A DNA stretch of 64,000 bases. Origin: Talinum fruticosum (lineage: Eukaryota; Streptophyta; Magnoliopsida; Caryophyllales; Talinaceae). The position numbers were made by a program, and so were the translations under genes. Location: positions 1,131,001-1,195,000 of the forward strand of contig JAITYX010000042.1 of the NCBI GenBank assembly GCA_021018815.1, read 5' to 3'. Positions 53,561-64,000 of the stretch are shown piece after piece (position 1 is the first letter of the stretch; each line of letters starts with the position of its first letter). The notes below the pieces were generated by a model that saw nothing but the letters and a program-made list of their open reading frames with translations, did not search any database and was not told where the DNA came from.

Positions 53561-54914
53561 TTTTCTTTTCCTGAATGAAACTGAAGGGGAAAAAATTGGA
53601 AGAATTTGATGATATTTTTGATGAATTTGATCCCTTTTTAAGTACGAAGAGATCACACGTATGCATCTTAATTAAAATTAATTACTTAATTAATTGTGAA
53701 GCTAACATCTTTATTCAAGTCAATAGCAAAACGTTTCCAACGTTTTCTCTATATAGCAGTAATTTTTTTTTGGGAACCAATTTTAACATCTAGGTTGGGA
53801 CCAAATTCATGGAGGGGCCCAATTCTAGTTGCGGAATCCACATTAGTTAGAGACAGGATCAATGGGAGCCGGTTATTGTCTTATACACGTTGAAGGAGAT
53901 AGTAAGATTATTATACAGATGTTACACGATAATACACATATGACATATCTCATGACATATTTAGACATTGATTCACGATGTTAAGGCTACTTGGAAGATT
54001 CAAACATTGGATCAAGATGTCCAAGCTATGATAAATAGGGAAGATAGGAAAATGAAATCGCTTTAGAAAACCTTTCATAGGGCATGATGAGCACTGTTAA
54101 ATGCGTTTTCTTTACTATCATAAGAATCTTAGGGTAAATATTGAGTGACATCGAACATATATCTTGAATAATAGTCTAAATAAAAATCTTAACTACTGTT
54201 TATTAATGTTTACGAGTTTATCTCTCAATTCGGAGCCAAACATGCAATATGGAACCATTCCTTGCCACGAAAGGAATAAGTAGATTGAGTTTTCAGAACA
54301 TAGATTTTCATAGACTCGGGTGGTTTAAGGTACATTATTCCCAGCCTACGGATAGATAGTCCAGTAAATTGTCTATGCTTCTAGTTATATTCTAGTGAAT
54401 TGTCTAGCTTGTCTTATTTAGGGATAGATAGGTAGTATTTAGAAAAACTGACATAATCGGCTTACACCCTTTGTCAATTTTGATCGTTTAAATGCGTTTC
54501 ATACAATCTGAGAACATGAAGTGCTTATCTTCATTTGAGAATGGCAGGCCAGACAAGTCCATTCTGTATATAAAGGCCAACCGAGCAACAATATATTCAT
54601 CATGAATAAATTCTCAATTTAGGGCTCGTCTCTTGTTTGCAGCAGGGTGTGCACGCGTGTGTGCATGTTTCATAAGTAAGAACTGCGAGGGTTCTATAAA
54701 TATTTAACTCTGACAAGAAAAGACATACTAAAGAACTGTTGAAATGTTTATATTCACCATTTATTCTTCATTTCATCAGCACTCAAGGAAGTATAACAGA
54801 AAGGCATTTACATTCAGAAGACGAAATAATTAACAAGATGGCCAAGGTTCTGAGTTGCAACACGCATTGGTACATGTAGGTGACTAGCATTAAATAAGAC
54901 CTAGATGATCAGCT
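53561..54914. other. Intergenic region between the two I9 inhibitor copies
   Basis: Promoter side of copy 1 and 3' UTR of copy 2. AT-rich; I see no recognisable gene or element in it. Confidence 0.6.
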
Positions 54915-56674
54915 TCAGGTCTTGACATTCATTGTTCCAACACCAGAGTGCAGCTGAAGAGTTTGGTCACGGATCACCTGGAGGACTCCCGGTTGCTCTG
55001 CCAACGGAAGAGAACAAGTCAGGAAGAGCAATTCCAACACCGAAACCAAGTTTAAAAAAAGGGACCAAGAGGCTATGCAAAAGCACCGTCTTAATGGATC
55101 ATAGCAATGAAAGGGTTACTGTTTGCACATCCTCAAGATTTAGAAAGTTCACTAGCTTACAGTTCTATACATATCTAAACACATTAGACTTTTTCCAATG
55201 GGCAAATATTATAGAAAAAGCATATAATTTCCAAGGTCGTTGCCCCAATATAAGACTAAGTTATGAGCAGTAAGCATAAACCTTAATGAAAAGGTGTTTA
55301 CAAGAAGACTGACAGTAGTCCATCCAATTAACAAATATCAGCACAAATCCTCAGAATTCAGTAAGAAAGATATCTTTTCATGATGTTGAACATGCCAACC
55401 TCAAATACAATCAATGCAAAACCAAACCATTGCCCATAAAACCCAAACTATACGTGCAGTGGTTTTTTTTTTTTTTTTGGGGGGGCCTTCAACCCACAAT
55501 AGAGTACTCAACGGATTGCTGTGCTAAGCCCTACATTTAGATGCTGCTGCAGTTCACAGTTTGCAAAAAGAAAAGCCAAGCACAATCCATCAAGACAATT
55601 TGTCGTAGTTCATTTTGAAAAGAAACAGCAGTACAGAACTAATGATACTTCACTATCTGGAAAGTGGACAATGCAAGGCAATAGAACTCATCAGAAATGA
55701 ATCTGCATTTCCATGCTTTGTTTGAAGTTGTTCAACATTAGATCATACACTTCCTACCAAAGATCAGGGTCCTCAAATTTCATGGACAGTTACTCTCTTC
55801 CTTGCTACCCCATTCATACAGATATTGGTCATCGGCCATTAGACAATGCACACAAATGACAGCTGATATATAATCTTTAGATTAACAGTACAGCCATGAT
55901 TAGACTAATAAAACCAGACAACCTTCATGAGCATTAAAGCACACCATAATAGACCATTAGCCTAAGATCAGGACTCATTTTGGTGCAGCGAATATGAGTA
56001 TAATACCGAACCATAAACAAGGGTTAGAGATCATACTTTCAAGCTCTGAAACTTGCTCAGGAGTGAGCTTGGCCGAGAAACCAGAAGCTGCAGTTTTGTA
56101 GACATAAATCAAGGCTGCTTTTGCTGCTTCTTCACTGTAAAATCAGGGACGCGCAAAATTTAGAAATTTATTCATGAACAACAACGATACATTTTCTAAA
56201 AACCATGATTGATGCATCTAATTTAACTGTTTCATTCTAAATTCCAAGAGTTGAACCAAAAATATCCTCTTTCAATTCAAAAACCCTAAAGCATAAACAA
56301 CCCAAAAGACAATTAACCACACTTGCATTCATAAAAGAGCCCAACTCGATCAATTCAGAAGAATTGAAAGCTACTCATTTCGGGAACATACAAATTAAAG
56401 CCCTAAACAAGGGAGGAGAGAGAAAGTGAGGAAGTGACCTGCCCAGAACGGCGGAGAGGGTCTGGAGGTGGAAAGACTCCGGGTCGATGCCGTCGGCGGG
56501 CTTCTCGGTGTTGACGATATAGACGGCGGCTTTGGCGGAGGGAGACGCCGGTGAGACGATGGAAGCTTCAGCTTCAGCTTCAGCCATTGCTTTAGATTTT
56601 GATTTCCCAGAAATTGAAATTGCAATTGAAATAAATAAGAACACCACCAGATTTGACGAGGTCTTTGTATCCAT
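54915..56674 (-). CDS. Subtilisin-propeptide-like (I9) protease inhibitor, copy 2
   Basis: Exons (minus): 56674-56439, 56134-56037, 54997-54915 (TGA), 138 residues. N-terminus MDTKTSSNLVVFLFISIAIS is signal-peptide-like; an Ala/Glu linker (AMAEAEAEASIVSPASPSA) leads to the I9 domain: AAVYIVNTEKPADGIDPESF, HLQTLSAVLGRSEEAAKAAL, IYVYKTAASGFSAKLTPEQV and KQPGVLQVIRDQTLQLHS. This copy is closer to the common plant form (V-x-TEKP, Y-KTAASGFSAKLTPEQV) than copy 1. Shared exon boundaries and phases and the same orientation indicate tandem duplication. The second intron (56036-54998) is about 1.0 kb, against 189 bases in copy 1. Confidence 0.88.
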
Positions 56675-57618
56675 TATCCATGTTCGATTTTTCTCCCTTT
56701 TTACGTATCCTTTTCACCGTCCACTGTTTGGTAATCAACGGCAGGAAACCCAGAAGACAAGAAAGGGAAGAAAATCGGAGAATTTGATTGTATTGTCATT
56801 ATGTGATGTGAGAGATTGTGATCATCTTCGATTTGACCCTTCAGCATCAAGAGAACGTTTTGCAGCTTAATCAACATTAATTAATTGTTTGATTAAAAAA
56901 GTATTAATTATGAAAAGCTTTAAAATCTTTACTTCAAATCGATTGCAAAAGGTTCTCACCCTCGCCATTATCTTTACCTTGTAATTTTAATTTTTGGCAG
57001 TTTTCAGTTCTTAACATAGAGTGACATAGAGCATTTCGTTTAACCAATATCGACAACGGTAAAAAGAGATAATATTTTACGTAACCGGTAAAAAATGTCA
57101 AAAATATAAATATTTTCTTTTCATAATGTCCTTTAAAGTTCATATTGACCAAACAAAAAGATATTTCAAGATACTTGAAAGGAAACAGAAACGAAAGAAA
57201 AAGATGAAAACTTTTACAGTTATCATTTATTCTTTACTTCCTCAGCATTTACGCAAGTATGACAGGAAAGTATTTACATTTAGCAAACAGGATATGATTA
57301 ACGAGATGCTCAAGCTGTGATTATCTTTAATCTCGATCCTAATTTCCATAACTTCAGCCTCCTCCTCACTAATCCTTTACAAATTCCTCTTTGGAGGCAA
57401 CAGCAACAACAAGAAGGAAAGAACAGTTAGCTTTCTTAATACCATCCATATTACCATACTCTCTCATCGCATACAAGGCCATACCGCAGCAATGGATGAG
57501 AAAAATCGACAAAAACCATGGCGCATAATCTTCTATTCGCCTTTGACAAACTAAGGATTTCAACTCAATTATGGATAATTAACGTCGACAGACCACATGA
57601 TCGAGCTCAAGTAATGCT
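56675..57618. other. Intergenic region between the ABCG gene (3') and the I9 inhibitor copy 2 (5')
   Basis: Leader and promoter of inhibitor copy 2, AT-rich spacer, then the 3' UTR of the ABCG gene. No additional gene seen. Confidence 0.6.
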
Positions 57619-60600
57619 TCAGATCTTGGTACGCTTCAATGCAAAGTAAGCCAGCAACCTGAACCCTAGAAACAGAAGCATCAATATGCCTATACTTGCC
57701 ATGGGGCTGATTTGCCCTCTAAGATCTTGTTCAATGAACTTGCAACTAGCCACATTGTTGGTCCTTGTTTGGCTCAAGCACCCGAGCAAGTGCGAAATGC
57801 CTTCCCCCACCATACTGCACATAGATCAGAAGCCGATAACAGTAGTATGTGATCGAGGCATATTTGATCCAGACCAGACAGCTTGGTAACTTGTGCACAT
57901 AAAACCCTCCTGTCAAAACACACCCCAACATGATTATAGTCACCACAGTTGACGCCCGTTTGACATCCATTATGATCGCGCCCACTGCTAGCCCGAGTCC
58001 TTGGGCTACGAGGACATAGCCCAGAACGACAGATAGGGTCAGGAGGAAGGCCCAAATTTGGGGGTCAGGCCCGTCATCCAGTAAACTAAGGTGAGGAAGA
58101 CAGTGGGTAGGATTAGCTCCATGGGTAGATCACCTGTGATTCGGGCAATGAAGTAAGAGGACAAGGAGTACATCCCAGAGGCCCGTTCCTTAGTGAACAT
58201 GGCCCGGTCTTGTGGGAAGGCAAAGACAGCATTAAATGACGGGAAAACCCCCAGAAGATGGAGATGAAGTAGAGGAGACCCAGCCTATCTTGGATATCCC
58301 GGTAGTCAGAATGCCACCAGATGATCCCGGCTAGGAGTGAAGCCGCGATTACCTGAGAGACTCGGAATGAGTTGAAGGACTCATGTCTCCTCTCTTTGAG
58401 GCTTCGCCGGAAGAGGATGACAAACTCGCTCAACCAAGTAGAAATGCCGGTTTTGATGCGTTGCCTAGGGCTCCTACCTCGGCTTCCCACAGGCACCGTG
58501 TCCTTGGATGCAGCATTGTTGCTGCTGCTGCTGTCCAAGCAGGCAGCTTTCACGCTTGGAGCCAGTAGATTGTTGAATGATGAGATGAGTGTTTGCTTTA
58601 CATTGGGCTTATCTCTCTCATTTACCCCTTCTGGCTGGTGACAAACTCCTGTATAATTATAACAACATGACATTAAATTCCAATCCTAGCTCATAACTTA
58701 TATGCTTTGATTGTATAATTACAACAACATGGAAATCAGATGTAACAGTCTGACAGTCTTACTTTCATGAATACAAAGCTATTAAGGTCCTTCGTCCCGA
58801 AACTTAAAACGTGACATTCGTTCAAAGTGTTTGTCGTTCTAGTCGAGTAAGATAAGCTTGTCAGGAGGGAAAATAGGACGCAGCATAGGGCCGACAGGCC
58901 AATAGGACAGGAGTAAAATTAGTATGGAAAAGAGAAAGGTGGGTGGGGAAAAGAAACAGAGGATGGGGGAAAAAAGCAAGTCACATTACATACAAAGATC
59001 TGATGTATGGCATAATAATAGAAGAAGGGGCACAAAAGGATAGTGAGTGAATGACGCAAAGAGAGGAAAAATAGTGGGTGTGGGTGTGGGGGAGAAAGCT
59101 GGAATCAAAGGAGACCAATCTTAGTGGTATATGGTGGGACTCCACTTCATTGGTGCTCTCTGCCTCTTTTCCAAACCCACATAGGAAAATTCAAAAAAAT
59201 TAAAAAAATCTTTTTTTTTTTTTCTTTTTCATATCTTAGAGCTACAAAGTAGCACTCACACGTGGTGCAATCAAATAGTGTGGTTTAGGAGTTTCCTCTG
59301 AACATAATGAAAGGGTGAAATGACAAAAAGTTGGGAAAAAAAATACATAAAGGTTAAAAGAAACAGAGGAAAATTTGACAACACTAACTCAGAGAAAAAA
59401 AGTGCTCCTGCCCCCAACCCCAAATCACCAGATCCCCTTATTTCCTCTGTTTTCTGGATCATGTACATTGAAAAAACAGTGCCCACATCTATTATTCTGG
59501 ATAACATCCTCTGTTTTTGAGTTCAATAGGTTTTGATCCACATCAATGAACTCTTTAGTCGTTTACGACTTTATAAAGTAGCAGTCGTACAACACACAAA
59601 CATCCTTTTGCAAACAGTAACCATGTCGTTCTACTTTGATGAAAAAAACGCTATGAATCAGCTAGATCGTATATAAATGAAAGTCTTAAATTCCACACAT
59701 GATGCCGATAGAAGATTAAAAAAGTTGTATATTTTACGTTAATTATTAGTTTTTCGAAGCTAAGAGAAGAATATTAGGTGTCATTACAGTTAGGATTAGG
59801 TTTAAATTGAATTTATTCTCAAGCTTATTAAGGAAAATTCCTGGCTAAATAAAGTATAAGAATAAGATGATTGATTAACAAAGAAATAATTAATTAAGAA
59901 ACCATTAACTAACACATCGACATATACGAAACTGAATCTATTCTCAAACCCTATCTATCATCAGAAATTCCAACTTTAGCAATCCAGAATGAAATGACAC
60001 ACTAACTTGGAACAAAATCAGAGGTTGATTAGAAATGGAGGGCATCAGTACAGCTAGATTCTAGAAAGAACCTCCATTAGGCCAACAACAAACAGTGGTC
60101 TAAAATCCTCGATTTGCTATCTCCCGCGCTACATGTCCCCGTGCATAATTTTTAAAATTTTATATCCCGAGAATAAGCACGGGTACAAACTAGTATATAT
60201 GTAATATATGTGCTGTCTCACGCATTACATGTCGTCACAAATCCTCTCTTTCTCTCTGAGTACATATAATTCATCATCATGGTGTCTAAGAATAATGTAT
60301 ATGTAATCAAATAGTATTCAAAAAGTTAGCGTCACTGAATCATTATAAATTCACGGCGACTATGATCTCAAATTAATCATCCATTAAAAACAAATTAAAG
60401 GTCACAAAAGAGGCCCATAATGTTGAGTCAAAAGTGCACTATAAATTGATAATTAAACCCGCCTTTTTTTTTTTTTTTTGACTCATCGTAAAATGGTCTG
60501 AATAAAAATCTTATGAGGCTAAAATTAACCATAAACATGATAAGTGATCTTAACTTAATGATTAATGAAGGAGATTATAACCCCACTAAGCAAATTAGGG

Positions 60601-63600
60601 TTGAACAATATACATATTTATTCTAAGTGATATCACATCATTTTGATTTTTTTTTTTTTTGGGCCCTTTTACTCAAATAGGAAATAGCGTATGGGACTTT
60701 TACATGGTGGGCAATATGTAGTGGAGTGACGATCGATTTCAAATATGAACAACATGAATTGATCACAAGATCATAATGGGGAAGATATGTAATCTTATGG
60801 TGTACTAGAAGATGTTTTGACCCATATGACACCGAAATCTAGATAAAAACATTAGAACGATAAATACATGTAAATATAGATCGGTCATATAGAATTTCAG
60901 ACTAAATACTATCCATTTCAATCAATTCTAGTCAAGACTACTCGATATATTGACGGTATGATTAATATTAAGAAACTATCTCAACAAAAAGCTTCGGACT
61001 AAATCAAAGAAAACTTTAATATATCTTTGTACATAGGAGAACTTTTTATTCGATTCCGAGTATAGTTATGTAAAAGCATGTGTCTTAATTAAGTACTTAT
61101 TCTTTATCCTTTAAGTAGTAGACCCAAGTTTTGGTTCTTGTCAATGTGTCTTTTTAACATAATATATGATGCTATCTAGACTATTTTTGGACCATATTAT
61201 ATTCTTTTCTTGGATCAAGACATGAAATATAAACAAATTTTCAAAAATGTTAAATTACCTTTTCCATTAAAAATTGTGTGACATTATTGGGTTACTCTTT
61301 TTAAAAGTGGTGGGTGGGCTGGGTTATTAAGGTAGGCCACCAAGATCATATAAACATAATTTTTTAATTTTTGTAGTAAATTAAAATATTACTACTTTTA
61401 CTTTAGAAAATACAACAAATTTTGATTGCTTTTCCTGTGTGATGATCAGTAAATCAACTGTGTGAGTGACAATTAATTCCTCCTAATTCTCCTACTTAAC
61501 TGGCTTCATATACAAGCAACAAATTAGGCACAATGCAACAAAAATTATCCGAGTCATATTCGCCTTTATTACGTATCTTCGGGGTGTAGATATCGATTGA
61601 GTAGCATATAAACAGGTCTATAGATTGTATCTTCTATGTATAGATGCTAAGGAGCAAATAAAAAGGTCCAATATGGAGAATAATAAGTAAGATTAGATAT
61701 GTACGGTGAAAAAGAAAAAAGAAACGACAAAAAATATTTGATCGAGACCCAATAGTAATTTTTGAAATCGAAAACAATGATTGAAGTAGAATATTTCTGG
61801 AAAACAATATTTTTGGGAGTGGAAAGGAATAATAGTACATCGTTTCTTTCCAACATAGAGAGAAAGCAAGCTTAAAAAAAAAAGGAGAAAAGGAGAAAAA
61901 GAAAATAGAGGAGTCAAATGGAGTGGGTTGAAAAAAAGGGTGATGAAAGGGAAAATCAAGCCAAGGAAAAGACGACACGTGGTAATAAAGAAGGTACGTA
62001 TTTTATTTGATTATATCCAGAATAAATAAAGCGGAAAAAAAAAAAGGTTGCAACTTTTTTCCTTTTATGATCAAATAAAAATTCTCTCCACCAGAAAAAA
62101 TAATAATAATAATGGCATCTCCCAATTCTAAACTTTTTTTCCTTTTTTTTAAAAAAACTATTTACTTACCTGGGCCATTTGCTCCCACCATCTCCAACAC
62201 CCCCACCACCTCACTATCTCTGTCGATTTCGGATAAATCATATCACCATCGTCTGCTTTTTTCTCTTTTTTTATTCGTTTTTAATCATTTATATTTATTT
62301 ATGTAACTTCAAACAGACTTCTTATGATAGGCTCAGTAAAGAGGTGAATGCTTTTCTATCGTATACTTTCTACGTTTACAAGACCCAAATCAATATTCAA
62401 TCTCTTAAAGATAGAGAGAATATCGACCCTTTTTACAATCCTTGTTTTATATTTAAAACAGAGCCGGTGATATTTTCATTCACACATGTCCATGCTAGCT
62501 AAGCTAGAAGATATTAGTACCAAGAATTATTAAAATTATTATTATTATGAAAAAGTAGGACTAAAATAAGGTTAACCTAAGTTGACAAAAACAATGTAGT
62601 ACTAGTACTATAATTAATTAAGCAAAGTGGATTAATACCTTTTCGGAAGTAATCAAGAGAAGACAGCACTGTCAAAATTTCACGGAAGGAACGACATATG
62701 ATTGGAGCGTTTCGGATAGAGACGTAGAGAGAGAGATTTAATGGAGAAAATGTAAGTAAAAAACAAGAAAATGCATTTATGAGGAATCGAATTGGGTGTC
62801 AAATATATATATATTTTTGTGCCAAACTGCGTATTTCCAATACATTACATATTATAGTATATTATATATTTTTACACCCAGCTGTAGCCTTTAGCTACAG
62901 TTATTGCCTTTGCTGATGTTGCATTTTGTACGTATATACTCCCCTTTACTGCCCACCCAAGTGCTTTTGCTTTGAATATCAACATCTATGATGCACCTTA
63001 TGACTTCTAAACATCTCCTCCTCCGTTGTACTGTAATCGTAATCGTATCTATCATATTTTTTTGTATTCAATGCTCGGTTTTATACTCAGCGTAAGTGAC
63101 AGACTATTGGAACTAGGGTCGAGATATGAGATCTTGAATGGCTTAAAGGAGAAGGGAAAGACACGAGACTGTTATATATTCCAAAAGAGCTTTTTGTTTA
63201 TAAGAATGATTATACTTAAAATTATTAGGATATTGAATTTGATTTTGGTAATGAATACCATGTGACACTTTATGGTCATGAAAAGTCCTAATAATCCCTT
63301 CTAAAGTATTCAATTAAGAATGGAAAATATGATTAATCTAAATTAATTGTGAATAATGACGCATAATTAATCAACCCAACAGTGGAGGAAAAAGGGGTGG
63401 GGGAGGAGAGAGAGAGAGAGACGCACCATTAGCGAGATCGAGGAGAAAATCCGCAGGGTTCATAGGAAAAGACGGCGAGAACCCAACCGAATCGAAATAC
63501 GACGTCGCTTCACTCCCCTTCCCAAAGTAAATTGGCCTTCCATCGCACAAAACCATGACCGACTCGAACATCTGGAAAACCCGGCTCGACGGCTGGTGGA

Positions 63601-64000
63601 CCGACGTGACCACCGTCTTCCTCCCCCTCTTTGCCACAGCCTCCAGCGTCGCCACCAGCCGGTGCGCCGCCGTGGAGTCCAGCCCCGACGTCGGCTCGTC
63701 GAGAATCAGCAAGCTCGGGTTCACCAGCATCTCGTGCGCTATGCTCACCCTCTTTCTCTCCCTCCCGACACCCCTCTGATGAACGTGTTACCGATTATGG
63801 TGTCCCCGCATTTGCTCAGTCCGAGCTCCTCCATCACGGAATCGACGATCGAGATCTTCGCATCGCGGGGTAGGGCGTTGGGGAGCCGGAGGAGCGCGCA
63901 GTACAGGAGCGTTTCTCGGACGCTGAGGTGAGGATACAGGACGTCATCTTGGGTCACGAATCCGGTGCGTTTTAGTGTTGATTTCGAGATTTTCTTGTCG
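57619..64000 (-). CDS. ABCG25: ABCG half transporter, ABCG25-type (abscisic-acid exporter family); 5' end beyond the window
   Basis: White-brown-complex half transporter; Arabidopsis ABCG25 exports abscisic acid across the plasma membrane. Two exons visible (minus): beyond 64000 to 63427, and 58648-57619 (TGA), joined in phase across a 4.8 kb intron ([25 protein letters not shown]). The ATPase part shows [20 protein letters not shown] (Q-loop), [19 protein letters not shown] (ABC signature, after repair), [12 protein letters not shown] (Walker B/D-loop) and [13 protein letters not shown] (H-loop); Walker A is outside. The membrane part follows [54 protein letters not shown] and ends [14 protein letters not shown]. 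Four frame breaks, all in G/C runs: 63761-63763, 58248-58252, 58060-58064 (one base short each) and 57804-57808 (two short). Repair gives [30 protein letters not shown] and [13 protein letters not shown], matching the family without gaps. ABCG25 was chosen over other ABCGs because of [17 protein letters not shown] and the HSDYRD motif. Confidence 0.88.
58649..63426 (-). other. 4.8 kb intron of the ABCG25-type gene
   Basis: Large AT-rich intron with several poly-A/T runs (about 59212-59223, 60466-60479, 60649-60660, 62036-62046) and GA-rich tracts. A small perfect hairpin at 62882-62900 (stem CTGTAGC, five-base loop) is the only obvious structure. No exon of another gene and no transposon protein was recognised. 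Confidence 0.7.

Overview
This is an ordinary stretch of a eudicot plant nuclear genome. It shows intron-rich genes with GT/GC...AG splice sites, long AT-rich gaps with (TA)n and (CT/GA)n microsatellites, and plant-only families: GASA/snakin, NAC, CDPK, a MUCI70-type DUF616 protein, a plastid ribosomal protein with a transit peptide, and an ABCG25-type half transporter. I see no bacterial, viral, CRISPR or operon-like content and no convincing undescribed system. Gene names below come from recognising protein families in the translated exons; no search was run.

Layout. 1-5021 (+): 3' part of a NIPA-like magnesium transporter. 6698-7254 (+): small acidic/basic protein of unknown function. 9162-12906 (+): histidinol-phosphate aminotransferase (histidine synthesis). 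14229-15200 (+): single-exon BPS1-like protein. 15968-21117 (-): MUCI70-like DUF616 protein. 23088-23649 (+) and 24150-24722 (-): a convergent pair of GASA peptides. 24723-33994: a 9.3 kb gene-poor, AT-rich gap. 33995-35613 (+): a VND7-type NAC regulator of xylem vessel formation. 36939-39777 (+): SNARE-associated/VTT membrane protein. 40795-43638 (-): plastid ribosomal protein L21. 44443-48337 (-): calcium-dependent protein kinase of the CPK4/11 type. 49316-51295 (-): intronless cytosolic HSP70. 52749-53560 and 54915-56674 (both -): tandem pair of subtilisin-propeptide-like (I9) inhibitors. 57619 to beyond 64000 (-): ABCG25-type (abscisic-acid exporter family) half transporter with a 4.8 kb intron.

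The genes are functionally unrelated neighbours, as is usual in plants. Two local duplications are plausible: the I9 inhibitor pair and possibly the GASA pair.

The most useful observation concerns the sequence itself. Six otherwise well-conserved genes carry ten small frame breaks. Nine of them are repaired by adding one base (two in one case) to a run of G or C, and one by removing an A. After repair, every exon phase fits and protein lengths match the families. This looks like systematic G/C-run under-calling in a draft assembly rather than six neighbouring pseudogenes, and these genes should not be called broken without read-level checking. Other points: three introns with GC-AG ends, an atypical GASA domain, diverged tandem duplications inside introns, and a MITE-like inverted repeat in a kinase intron.
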